From Epiperipatus broadwayi (Eukaryota > Onychophora > Udeonychophora > Euonychophora > Peripatidae), in NCBI GenBank assembly GCA_028023455.1, contig JAQFVV010000031.1, forward strand, positions 3,656,001-3,720,000: a stretch of 64,000 nucleotides of DNA, read 5' to 3'. Position 1 is the first letter of the stretch. Every line of letters starts with the position of its first letter. A model generated the notes under the pieces. That model was not told the DNA's origin, searched no databases, and saw nothing but the letters and a program-made list of their open reading frames with translations. The position numbers and the translations under genes were made by a program. Shown here piece by piece: positions 35,761 through 48,229 of the stretch.

Positions 35761-36685
35761 AGTAGGGCAAAATCATAATCTTTACTCCATATGTTTTCAT
35801 CATGTCACCATCTGATATTAGTTAGTAAATTCTTAGCTGAAAGAATATTTTCCAAACCTATACCACTCAGAAATTAATAAGACTGATCAAACATTTTCTT
35901 TCATTGATTTGCTTTCAATGTCTTCTGGAAGAGGTCTTTATTCTGCATTTGATTAGATAATGCAATATGCTTTTAACCACTGTACTTTTAATCCAGGATA
36001 AATACTGCTATAGATGTAAGAGATTATTAAAACACATTTAAGTTTAAAAAATATTAATATGTACTATGTAATGTTATAACAACTTGCTCATTTATTGAAA
36101 TTTAATAATCCACCATAAGTTTTATATGCATCTTAAAGATTAATTGGACCATTAAAGATTAAAAGGTAATTTGAAATATTAAAATTCTGGAACAAAGTAT
36201 TTTAAGCATAGCAGACAAACTACCATCAAAGGATTGTTGCCTAGTTATAGTGAATGCCTAATTACTTCCACCTGCATTTCAGAAGAGAACTTAACATACA
36301 TGCATATCTAAATAAATGTTACACATGGAATAATTTTGGAGTATTTCTGTTTACTCAGCAAAGTGTTTGACAAAGAAGATTAAAAAAGAAATTTCATGTT
36401 GCTAGAGTAAACAGCAATTAACATTATATGATTTGTATTTAATATTATATAATGTTTATATTCTTTCTTTGTTAGTTGTTTCTATTTATACTATGACAAT
36501 TTAGCTTAAATACATTTATCCTGTTTACTAAGTGACACATCAAAAAGATTCTTCAATAATATTATTGTTATTGTTTGAGATATACTAAACCATAAAAAAA
36601 TCTATTGAATCAATATAAAACAAAATTTAAAAATTATGCTACAAATCTAATAATCAGTATAAAATAAAATATTTTATTTTTTAAC
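35761..36685. other. AT-rich sequence, possible LINE remains at the left
   Basis: Contains no motif I can support. Confidence 0.35.
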
Positions 36686-36698
36686 AACTTTAAATCTC

Positions 36699-36819
36699 AC
36701 ATGATCACTATTTTTTATGCACTAGATAAGGATTTTATGCACAAGCCTTCTAATATCCATTGATTACTCTGGTTGGCACTGAGTGGCACTACTCTATAGA
36801 GAGTTTTGCCTGTTTTAAT
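36699..36819 (+). mobile_element. Family B repeat, 121-bp copy without ribozyme
   Basis: An inverted left block (ACATGATCACTATTTTTTATG) joins directly to plus-strand sequence CACTAGATAAGGATTTTATG and runs to TTTTGCCTGTTTTAAT. Flanks show AACTTTAAATCTC (36686-36698) and AACTTTTAAATCTC (36820-36833). It retains the shared termini but has lost the hammerhead. Confidence 0.75.
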
Positions 36820-36833
36820 AACTTTTAAATCTC

Positions 36834-37059
36834 CCGATTATACTCTACATAGGTTAATGCACTGATTGGATATCAGATTCAAAATCTCAAGATTCATGAG
36901 CAATGCTGGAGAGTCATCACTGTTTTTATGAAAAACAGTAATTGGTGGCCCCATCCTTAAAAAAAAGAAAGAAAATAAAATCTACATCATTTTATATACA
37001 TTTTAATGTTTTATTAAAGATAACAAAGAAAAAAAATTACCATTATATAATTATAAATT
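36834..37059. other. AT-rich spacer
   Basis: No feature is recognised apart from a frame at 36942 without a domain. Confidence 0.4.
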
Positions 37060-38150
37060 TACTTTCTGAAGCTTTTACAGAATTAAACTTAGTTACAATG
37101 TTATCAACATTTAGAGTATTGCATATGTCATCATTCTCTATAGCTACCATTGACAAATTTACCAATTGATCTTGTGACATTATTGAATGTAAATAATTTT
37201 TTATAATTTTTAATTTTCAAAATGATCTCTCCCCACTCGCTTATACTTATCAGAATAATAATAATATTCTTAATGATATGCTCAAATTTATAAAGGTCAA
37301 AATATTTTCATGAATATAAATAAGTTAAAACATCAAGTGGATTTTTGAAATGAGGTAATTCACTTGGAAATAAATTTTTATGTAGACATAGTTCATCATA
37401 CAATTCCTCTCCAATTTATCTTTTTATTATCATTGTCACTCAAATGAATTTATAGATTGAGACATTTCATTTTAAGTTTTTCTAAATCAGCTTCTCACAG
37501 TTTATTTATATTTGATAAAAATTCTGTTTGTTGTGGACTTCCATTTGCAAAAATCTCCCATCAAGAGATGGAATTGTTGCATCCAATATTGTAAAAAAGT
37601 TTACTCTGAATTTATATTCAGGTGTTTGGGGTCCTTCATCTTGATATTCATAACAAGAAAATATTTTACTTTTTTTTTGTTTCTCACTACATTATTATTT
37701 TTGAAGTGTGGCTCTCCTTCTGAATCTTCATGTAGATTTTTAACTATTTGAAGTAAAGAATTGTAAGAAACATCTGTGCAGTAATTACTAATAACTTGTT
37801 TTAGATTTTTAATAGCCAACAAAGCATATGAAATATTTGTTAGAGAATTTTGCAACATTTGACTAACCAATAATAGGATTTAATATGTCATACCATAAAC
37901 AAGAGAATTTAGAAATCTGAGTTTTGAGTTTACTTCCTTGATCAAAATTGTTGTCAGAAAATATTTTGAATAAATTGTCATATATTTCTTCTTGATGTTC
38001 AGTGGTTGAAGAGCATTTATGCAACTTTCACATCAATTATCCAAAAGTGGTTTTAACATTAATGAGGTAATTTTTTTTTATTATTTATGATAGCCCAACA
38101 CTTAATCAACAGTATGAATATTATAAACTGCTTGCATGGTTCCCAAAAAA
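37060..38150 (-). pseudogene. hAT transposase relic, ZMYM1-like
   Basis: The minus strand preserves the C-terminal hAT region at about 37190-37060 (YLHSIMSQDQLVNLSMVAIE, then NDDICNTLNVDNIV), matching the LR.TM.QERL..L.IL.IE pattern of ZMYM1-like hAT proteins. Further upstream, 37870-37601 contains NSLTNISYALLAIKNLKQVI followed by a helical stretch, and just after it FKVNFFTILDATIPSLDGRF, the segment where family members read like ...YF..LD.....L..RF. Frames are broken in several places and the N-terminal half is gone. Confidence 0.6.
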
Positions 38151-41100
38151 CGTATGGTTTCTGAATTTATTTTTCCAGCATCATTTTAATGTACATATAA
38201 AATAGCTTATAACATTGAAAAATATAAAGTATTTATGGTAGAGATGTACTCAATAATTACATATATAGATGAGTGCCAATGTATTTTATATATTTCCAAT
38301 TGTTGTATTATGTAATTGCTAAAATATTAAACAAGAATGACGTTAAATATATGTGTATATTTATGTTTAAAAACAAAACAAAAAATAATAATAATTTCAA
38401 ATTTTTTTTTATAAATGAAATTATTGAGTAGTGAAAAATTTAACAATATGGTAAAATGCATTACAGAAGTAATTAAAAATGTTTTATTTTAAAACTTGTG
38501 AAAATTAAAATTGTTAATGCATGATATTTATAAATTTAGTTTTTATTTAGATAATTAAATTAGTAATTTACGTTGTAATTGAAATGAAAATATTAAGATA
38601 GATTCCCTTTTGGTTTGTTTATAAAAATGAAGCAACGTTTGTGACAGAATAGTAGTTAGCAGAACTTTTTTTTTTCAATTTCTATATAATTTAACAAGAG
38701 AACTATTAGAATTCTACAAATGTGAATAATTTCTCTTTGAATGAAAAATTGACGTTTGATAAAACGTGAGATAAAACATTTGTCCATTTTATTTTTAGTT
38801 CTCTTTGTGTATAGATTTTTCAAAGTATGTTTACTCAATATAAGAACTTTTTTTGAGTTTGTAGTAAAGTTTACAGCAGTTTAGCTAAAGATTCCTGAGA
38901 AAAAATATTCTGATAGTAATAATAATTATACCTTAATTGTTTAAAAGATGGTATTTGTATCATTTGAAAACCAACATGATCGGATAACTACCAATGCACT
39001 TTTACCCCAGTAATACACCTAATGAACTCAAAAACTAAAGGTTTCTGCATTAATTTTTGCCTGAGAAAAGTGAGTGAAAAAAACTCCAGTCTGATGATAA
39101 ATATGTGATGTTTAAGCACCAATACGAAAATTTGAGCTAATTAATGAACCAGAAACTCATATTTTGATCCGATCATTCCCTTATTTGTGCTAAACTTCAG
39201 TTCATCATTGTGGAACAGTAGTGAATTAAAAATTTAAGATTGATTTCTGTCTGAAGAAAGAAAGTGACAAATTAGCCTAGTGAAATAAATGAAAAAGCAT
39301 TTGATGTTTTGGCTAATTATTTATATGTTAGATGAAAAAATGAATTTATTTACATGTTCAACCAAAACATCGGCAGAACACATGTACAAATAGACAAATA
39401 TTTATGAGACCAAACTGATATAATTATATTTAACTACTATTTTAGTATTAAATAAAAAAAAACTATTCATCATTTCTTTCAGTATGTTTAGTTTTGTGCC
39501 AATAGTTAGTTTTATAGCTGTTAATTGAACTAGCTGATATATACTGGTAAAAATTTTTTTAGAATACTCATTATTTCTGTAAATATATTTTGAAGCCCAT
39601 TTGGCTTAAAATAGTTAGTGTATCCTCTTCTCAGATTCATTATCTAGTGTTTAATTCTTCACCAGATGAAGGTTAGAATTTTTTTCAGGCTTCAAACAAG
39701 CTTATATATATATATTTTTTTAGATAAACATCCCATAACTTAAATTTCTATCTAATTAATAGTTGTTAAATACTTTTACTTAAAGAATAAAACGAGATAT
39801 AAAAAACATAAATCTTTATAATCTGCTATGAAAATAATTTGTTAAGTATTATGTTTTCTTTCACTTTATTTTTATAATGGAATAATGGAGATGTTTTTAC
39901 CAGAAGATTATTTAAAGACTACTTTATTATTAAGTTACACATGTATTTATATATCTTTAATACAATATTTTATTTTTTCCTTATCATTAATATTAGCTAA
40001 CACTGTTTAACTTAATGTATATAAGTTTTTTTTACTCAAAGCAGACGGACATATACATTTTATGAATAAATAATAACATTTAATCAACATTAATGGCTTA
40101 CATTACTTGCATTCTCTTAACATATAATTTTTTATGCCATCTCAATATTTAGATCTACATAATAAACTTTGATGAGCTTTTTATGCTTGGTATAAATAAT
40201 ACTTCTATTCTATTTCTCAATTCTATAAGACCACAGATAAAAAAAATAAATAAACATTACTAGTAGCTATATTTAGAAATTTTGGAATAATATGTGAGCA
40301 AAATTTATTTAAACTTTCAAGTAGTAAATTTAAATGTTAAAAAAAAAAAAAACAGTCGTTTATTTTTCCCATTAACAAATATTTTTCAATTGTTTTTTGG
40401 GTAGCATACTTGAAATAATTAAGATTTTTTTACATTATTTAGCAGATTGAGAATTCTGATTGGTTAAAAAAAATGATTAAAATAAATTTTAATTGCTTAA
40501 AATTTATGTATTAACTTAATCAAAATATTTAATTAAATACACGAAATAAAATAAAAAAGTAAAAGTTTTGGCTGATCTTTGAGTTTTTTAATATATGTAT
40601 TTACTATTGTAATTAAAAATATTTTGTTTACAAAATACTTGTATGATGGGATTTTCTACATTATAATTGGCTTGATCCTGAATAATCGATTTATTACTTC
40701 TGATAATTTATTCATTATAAAGAAATGATTGCTGCATCATAATATAATGATTTTTGAAAGATTCTGCGTATTCTCATTTACTTATGATCTATGCGAATGT
40801 CAAGTACTTATAGGATAACTTCATTATTATAGGGGGTTTTTGTAATTGAGTACTTACGATATTCAAACTACTATAGTTGCTTGAAATTTTCAGTCACTCG
40901 ACATGGATGTAAGTCAATTTGACTATAATGATTGTATAAATACCATCTGGTTAATAATTTTGTATTTTAGATTCTAGTTATAAAATATTTACAAGCATCT
41001 TTGATTGTTTGGTAAAAAGATGATATAAATCAAAATGGATTATCATACCATTTAACTTGCGTCAAATATCGATGTCTAAAGTCTGCAATCTTGTCTTTTT

Positions 41101-41927
41101 CTTTTTTATAAAATGTAAGTTTAAGAAACCCCAGAATTCTTATTAAAAATTCCTTCAACTATTGCAATATTTCTATCATCAATTAACAACTTTTTAGTAT
41201 TTGAAAACAGTAATATGCTTTTTATTTTTAATTGTGCTTTTAATCTTTTATTTTCTTCATTTGTATTCTCTGATGTTGAGTAATTGCATTTAGTTTTATC
41301 TCATATATATATAATTCATACTATTTAATATATTGTTAAGTTATTTCAATATTAAGTAATATTTAAAAAGTAACACAATATATATATAATCTTTTCTTTT
41401 TATCCCTTAAAAATATTATTATGTAATTAAAATGTCATACATTAATAAAATTAATCATTAAAATCAGTCAACACTTAGACAATCCCAATATTAATAACAA
41501 ATTAATAATCTCAATCTGTTGTCAAGGCAACCTTCTTTTAACAATTCCACTGTTATTTATGGTCCAGTGTATTTATATAGACACTAAAGATTGCAACGTG
41601 AACACAGACTGACAGGTCAATATAACCTGTTCTGAATTCAGAATAATAAATAGTCAATTATAACATTACAAACTGCAATTATAATTTTCAAATTGCACCC
41701 AAAATATTACTTAAAGCTAAAGTGTTCATGGACTTCGTATAAAATCAGTGATTTTCCTCGACACAACTCTTATACTAAAGCTACCTTACTTATTGAGAAA
41801 TATCATGCATGGATTTTCTCATTTGTCTGGGCAACATCTACTATCTGATGAAAAGAATAAATAAAATAAAAAAGATTAAATGTTTGAAGGAGCATGGTTT
41901 AAATTTCAATCAGAAATCTTTTTTTTT
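38151..41927. other. long AT-rich stretch, nothing firm
   Basis: No repeat family from elsewhere in the window and no domain is recognised. The part at 38940-39420 has more balanced composition and no matching copy here; it could be unique or regulatory sequence, but I cannot support a function. Confidence 0.35.
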
Positions 41928-42014
41928 TTCACGTGTCAAAGCATCGGCTGGGAAGCGAACCTGGGACAACTGCTCGTAAGGCAGCTGTGTGACCACTCGA
42001 CCACCAACACTTGA
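41928..42014 (-). repeat. tRNA-derived mini-SINE, copy 1
   Basis: The minus strand gives a nearly tRNA-shaped sequence: A box TGGTCGAGTGG, anticodon arm GCTGC-CTTACGA-GCAGT (a TAC, valine-type anticodon), B-box-like GGTTCGCTTCC, then GATGC, a short linker with GACACGTG and a poly(A). It has a retroposed poly(A) tail and no proper acceptor pairing, so it is a SINE or tRNA retropseudogene rather than a working tRNA. Copies lie at 55.3 and 62.1 kb. Confidence 0.75.
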
Positions 42015-43728
42015 CCAATCATTGAGCACTACTTTACTTATTATTAAAACTTTAAATGCAATCTATAAATATTTACACTGTCTAGAACTAACTAAAATTC
42101 ATCTTTGATTCTATTATTATACTAATTATATTAGTTTTTTTTTTGATAACATATTTCAGATTCAATCTAGATTTAAAATTGCTAATTATGAAAAAGAAAA
42201 TCCTTCTGAATCAACATTGAAACCTGAAATTATTTTAGATAGAGGAAACTCCAAGATCTTCAAATAATTTTATATCTAATCCTATACTGATAAAGTTATA
42301 ATAATATTCCAATTATTTTGTTTCTGTACATACATTTATAACAACAATGATTATGATAATTAATGTTTTTAAATAAATTTGATATTAATATTTAAAATCT
42401 TTTTTTTTTTTTTTGTAAATGAAGATAAACTATAGAAATGACAGTGGCAAATTAAATAAGCTTAAAAAAAATTAATTATTGCTTAAAAATAAAATTAGTT
42501 CCTCAAATGCATTTATATAAAGTAATGACTGATCAAGAAAAATAGTATGATAAGAATAATCAAGTCATAGCCATCCCACTATCATGTTTCATATTTAGGA
42601 AAAGATAATCTAGTTAATGGATTTTTTTTTTTTTTTTGGTAATTCATTTATCTAATAACAACTTTCATCAATCACCAAACATAAATATTTCCAGTGATTA
42701 GGTAAATGTAAATAATAATTTTCATTTATCATGTTTCTGGTCTTCAGTCAATCACTATCCAATTTTTTATGCTGGAGACATGATGATTCTGTTTATTTTA
42801 GCATTCATTATAAACACCAGTAGATATAAAAGTACAGTTAAGTTGTAAAACTTGTAATATATTGTTCTGATATGATACTAAAATATTTAGATGTTTAGGT
42901 GTGTATTGATCAGTAGAGATTTGTTTCATTATGATTTTGTGATTTTTAGATACAAATCTTTGTAATGCTCATGGATGTCACTCAGTAAGCACTGACTTCT
43001 AATGACAATTGCTTATAAAAGTGAACTCAAACACCAACTTTTATATTGCTGGTTATAAAATATGAACAGTTTAGACACTAGGGTAGCTAAGTGGGCACCA
43101 ACAATTAGTTGATCTTTAAACTCAATCACATATAATACTTTTTTTTCCTAGATTTATAAAACTAGCATCCACTTCCTGTTAAAAACTTCTTATCACATTT
43201 TTTAAGGTTCTGTCTGTAAAAAGAATAATAAGTATTATATTATATAAATAATGGATCTAATATAGTTTTTTTTTAAATCTTATCAAACTTCTATAAATAA
43301 AAAGTAGAACAACCTTTAAATTGGATGACTTTATGGCAATACACCTTCCAAATCATTTGCAAAGAAAATTCTAAACCATTACTGGAATTTTGAAAAAAGA
43401 AATGGCTTTACCTAGTTCACTTTCAAATCTTGATTACAGACATGGTATGCAAATGCAATATCACTAGTCCATAAAGCCTATTCAATTTATATGTATAAAT
43501 ACTTAGAAAATATGTATTTTTTTTATTATTTCTAGTATTTGATATATATACTTCCATTTTTAAATGAATTCTTCATTAGTTCCTTTTTCATACTAATTTT
43601 CTTAAATAGACTTTGAATATCTTTTGCAATAGTCACCGAGAAAATCATTTTTATATTATAATTTGAACCAGCTACATACTTAATTATTTACACTTCATCA
43701 CAACATCAAAACATCTGCCACTGAAACA
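42015..43728. other. AT-rich sequence, no gene seen
   Basis: Has poly(T) runs near 42401-42415 and 42624-42639. No coding or repeat feature is recognised. Confidence 0.4.
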
Positions 43729-44005
43729 TCACTTGATCACCATTTCTTATGCTTAGACTCATAAGATTTATAGTTAACTAAAAATTTAAAAGGTGGATGC
43801 TGGAAAATTGCATTAAATCCAAAGCTCTAGGTGCAGTGCTCTCAGATCCATGGTTCATCATTGACCAAGGCCATAAGCTAGAAACTAATCTGGGGATGTT
43901 GAATGTGTAGGTATTAGATAGGGATTTTGATGCACAAATCTTCTATCAACCATTGATTGCTATTGTTTGCACTGGGTGGCACTGCTGGAGAGAGTTACTA
44001 CTGTT
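43729..44005 (+). mobile_element. Family B hammerhead repeat, diverged copy
   Basis: Begins with the inverted block TTGATCACCATTTCTTATGC, then plus-strand sequence from AAAAGGTGGATGCTGG to GGAGAGAGTTACT. The order matches other Family B copies. A possible target duplication (ACATCT) is too short to trust. Confidence 0.75.
43856..43896 (+). ncRNA. hammerhead ribozyme motif, Family B (decayed)
   Basis: Stem I survives in part, but CTGATGA is TTGACCA and the GTC triplet is ATC (CTAATC). GAAA and TGGGGA remain. Inactive by inspection. Confidence 0.5.
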
Positions 44006-44204
44006 TTTACATCTATTGTTGACATACTTAGATTATATAAATATATAATACATATATCTAAAGGATGTCCACTTATGTATACATCTATTAAATAATGTAG
44101 TGCCAAGCATATTTAATCCAAATAAATATTTAGCATTATTACTGATCAAATAAAGATTAGTGATCATTAGCACTTTTAATTATCTGCCTGTTACAAAAAT
44201 TGTT

Positions 44205-44393
44205 ATAATATTCATTAAAGCTGTAGCCTCAATCACATGCGTATAAAATGCGATAGTAGGGACCTCTACAGGTCTTAAACCACATGCTTACTCTTGGAAG
44301 AAAAGAGTAAGTTTGTGGTTTAAAACCTGTAGAGGTCCCTACTATTGCATTTTATATGCATGTGATTGAGGCTACAGCTTTAATGAATATTAT
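44205..44393. repeat. 189-bp near-perfect palindrome
   Basis: Arms 44205-44295 and 44303-44393 are complementary over 91 bp without gaps and with about five mismatches, separated by a 7-base loop. The arms contain GTAGCCTCAATCACATGC and GGGACCTCTACAGGT. No hammerhead or tRNA motif is present and no target duplication is obvious. It may be a MITE or a snap-back retrocopy; a transcript would form a long hairpin. Confidence 0.85.
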
Positions 44394-46299
44394 TTACGTA
44401 ATGAATGTGTGTTTAAATAAATTTATAATTAAAAATTGTTATAGCATTTTATGTTTAAGATTTATATACATATAATAAACATAAAATTTTATATTATTAC
44501 TAAAATGAAAATGTTAATAAATATAAAATTTATAATATTATTAATAAAATTAAAATGTTAATACAGAGAACATTAAAAGCATAAGATCAAACAAGGTTAT
44601 TACTGAAATCATGTGCACTAACTGAATCACAAGTAATAAATATTTTTTGTTTTTATTACTTTTTATTAAGACGAGAATAAAAAAGTCATACAAAATATAT
44701 ATATTATTTCAGTTTAATTCTAATAACAGTGATTATATTCACTTGCATGCTTTATTATTTCTATTTATATTTGTATAATATAATGCAAATATTATGACAC
44801 TATCATTGAAATATCTATCACATAATATAGCTATTTGTTGTGGATTCTAAAGTCTACCCTCAAAAATAGGTTCATCCAACTTAAAGACTTCTCTAAAATC
44901 TGATTTAAAACAAAATAAATATCAAATAGTAAAAATGAGTTAATCATATAACCCAGTCAATGTAACTGATATTGTTAGGGGAATTTATCTATAAATGCTG
45001 AAGTCCATTTGAAGGTAGTTAGTTACTAATCAGTTCACTCATTAATTCACTTATAAAATAGTTAATTTACTTACCTAGAATTACTTTCTGAATAGTAACT
45101 CATGAGTACATTATTTATCAAACAGTCAGGAATGATCAAGCAGTTTCTGGTGATAAATAAATATCAGACCTTTCACAAAGCAAGTCTTAGTGTCTGGAAG
45201 TGATAGGTTTTATTGAAAAAGAGTCATACATTCCTTTCATCTAGTATCTGATATTAGGTGACTAATTAATGTTAGTATCTCACCAATCTGAGAGATCATA
45301 AACATGCCTATTTAGTGATATTATTAATTTAGATAGCTTTAATAAATGCTAATATTTATAAGTAAAAATAAGACTTTCCAATCGCTCCTATAAAAAAGCA
45401 GAGGAAAAAAAGCATTACTTAATAGGTGAGGTTTTCTAATTAGTTCATGGAGAGCATTTGAATAGAGTTTCCATTCTTATCTTCACTTTTAGATAACAAT
45501 AATTAGATACTCATTTACAATACAATATTGGATGTTTAAATGTTTGAGTTATGGATCAGCTACCTGAAAAAAAAGTTCTAAGATACATAGTCTAGATTTG
45601 AATATCAGATTGTCAACACAACAGATAAATATGCTATTATTAAGTCATGAAAAGAATTAATGTTACCAGAATTTGAGTAATAAACATATGATAAGTTCTC
45701 TGTCAGAAGGCAGAATTAGAGAATAGATAATAAAAACATAGAATAAATTTGACCAACATATTTCTCCATTATTTGTCACTTCTTAATATTACCATTACAT
45801 TATTATTATATATACCATGTATGGTTTCATGCAGTAGTTGAATGGCAGATTCTGGAAGTCAACAATAAACAATTTAATTATTATTTTTATTAAGAAGCAT
45901 TAAATAATTATATAATTTTTTTGTTTATGTAATTTAAAACATTGATCCAACAAATTACACTAATTCAGAATTTATAAAAGTAGCCAAAATTTAAATTTAA
46001 AATTTCATACATATGCTGTGATTAATGCTTTGATTATACAAAAACTAAAAGGATAAAGAAAACAATGGAATCTTCAACCCAACATTTAAGAACATCTTTT
46101 TTTTTTAATTTTACAATCATCATATAGATATTTATCTCATTAACCAATATAATTGTAACCTTTTACCCTTAACTAAAAGTAGATAGACATCTATTACTGA
46201 ATACATATTGAATCTAGTAAAATTGGTTATGAGTTGTTATCTGAAAGAATTCATCTAAGCTTGTTTGTGAGCTAAAAAATATTTCAAGGTTCTTTATAT
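44394..46299. other. AT-rich sequence, no gene seen
   Basis: Small local duplications around 44461-44560 (ATAAAATTTATATTATTA-like). No gene is recognised. Confidence 0.4.
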
Positions 46300-46366
46300 T
46301 CAGACTGAAATTCTGAATCATAAGCATTCAAATTAATGAGCTAACCACTATGCCACAAGGCCCTTC
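46300..46366 (-). repeat. tRNA-like SINE head
   Basis: The minus strand begins CCTTGTGGCATAGTGGTTAG, a strong tRNA D-arm/A-box pattern, but the B box is decayed (ATTTCAGTCTGA). Unlike the mini-SINE family, it belongs to a different tRNA type. Confidence 0.5.
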
Positions 46367-46942
46367 CACAAAAAACAAAAGATTTAATAGTTTTGTTAAT
46401 AAAAATGTTAAATAACTACAACATCAATAAAGGTATAGATAACTACTGAAGCAATGAAAAATTTAATAATGTAATATAGAAAAAATTGTTTCAAGATAAA
46501 TAATGACAATTTATGTTAATTTAGATATGTGAATATTATTTTTACTTGTGAAACAACATCTATATGAAATCAAAAATTTTCAAACTAAATTCTTCTGTTT
46601 GAATATAAATTTAGAAGAGAATCATAATAAAAAAAAATAGAAGAAAAAAGGTGGATAATTATGTTCCCTACTGCTAACACCTAGAGCATATAGAACTGAA
46701 TACGAAAATGGAAAAATAAAAATGGTGAAGTTAGATTCAATAATAATGTGTTGAATATGTTAGTGAAGTAATAGAATATTGGATTCCTGGATTAACACTC
46801 AACTTGCTTTTTCTGATACTTAAATACTTCATGATCTCCCGAGGAACTAACTATTAAATTATTTATTAATATATCCAATAATAAAAGAAAAATTGCAAGA
46901 AGCAAAAGGACTAATGCAAAATGTAGCTTGTAAAATAAAAAG
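46367..46942. other. AT-rich sequence, no gene seen
   Basis: No feature is recognised. Confidence 0.4.
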
Positions 46943-47130
<188 letters not shown>

Positions 47131-48229
47131 AAAAATAAGTTTAAATTCAAATTAGTGATATTTCATTAGTTTGCATTTGAATTCATTCATCGTTATTGCA
47201 AAGATTAATGTAGTTAAATAAAGATGAGATGATCATATAATGGTCATTGTATTAAAAACAGAAAATGAATGATAAACCAGGTTAATTATTAGTTGAATGA
47301 AAAACAAAAATAATTGTTTAAGAAACATTCCTAAGCTAAGAGTTGGAAAATTATGAAGAAAATTTAAGTTTGCATACATCCTTGTGGGAGGAAATGAAAA
47401 GGCCTTTATCTTGCAAAATAAAATAATAAATAGCAGGCAATTTCATTAATTAAATAGATGAATAATTAAGTACAATTTTGACATGGAGTGAAATTTAATT
47501 TCAACTTCAGAACTGTCAAACAGACTTTTAACACACTTGTACTATACACACTACTAAACTATTATTGAAATTTCTCTAAAATAAATCTTGAATTTCAAGG
47601 CTTTATATTAATTCAACACAATAGCTATTAAACATATTTGCAATAAAGAATATAATCTTGATTTTCATTTACCATAATAGGTTTGTTAATAATTTAAAAG
47701 AAATGAAATTTTACATAAAAGGTTAATTTTATATATAGTTGGAATATGGAAATTCCTGATAATACTTAGTCTACATGAAGAGAATAGAGTTAATTTGAAC
47801 ATAAAAATCAAGCAACATAATTATTAATACAATTATTCAAAACAAACTCTTAATGTACTTCAGATTTTTTAAATTATGAAAGAGAAATAAAATCATATGT
47901 TTACTTCTAACAATATGAGGTTCATATGTGAAGGAAAGGACTATCATGGATAGAAAATAATGGAAGTGTGATTTATAAAAAATTCGAGTCATAATCTTAA
48001 AAATGCTCTCTAACAACTTTCCATTAAGCTAGTGTTAAGATTATAATAAATAATTCAATTTACCTACTCAATATTATTTCATTATTAGCCATGAGTACAG
48101 GACAAAACAATGTTGCATGTCTTTGTTTGGAAATTAGGAAGTTGAAATTCATTCCATGTGAAAGGATATTTATTTATTTAATGTATGAATTTATACACCC
48201 CAACTATTTACAAGATATCATAAAGAAAC
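47131..48229. other. AT-rich sequence, no gene seen
   Basis: No feature is recognised. Confidence 0.4.

Noticed and set aside
37512-37751. 79-codon plus-strand frame
   Set aside because: Antisense shadow of the hAT (ZMYM1-like) relic read on the minus strand.
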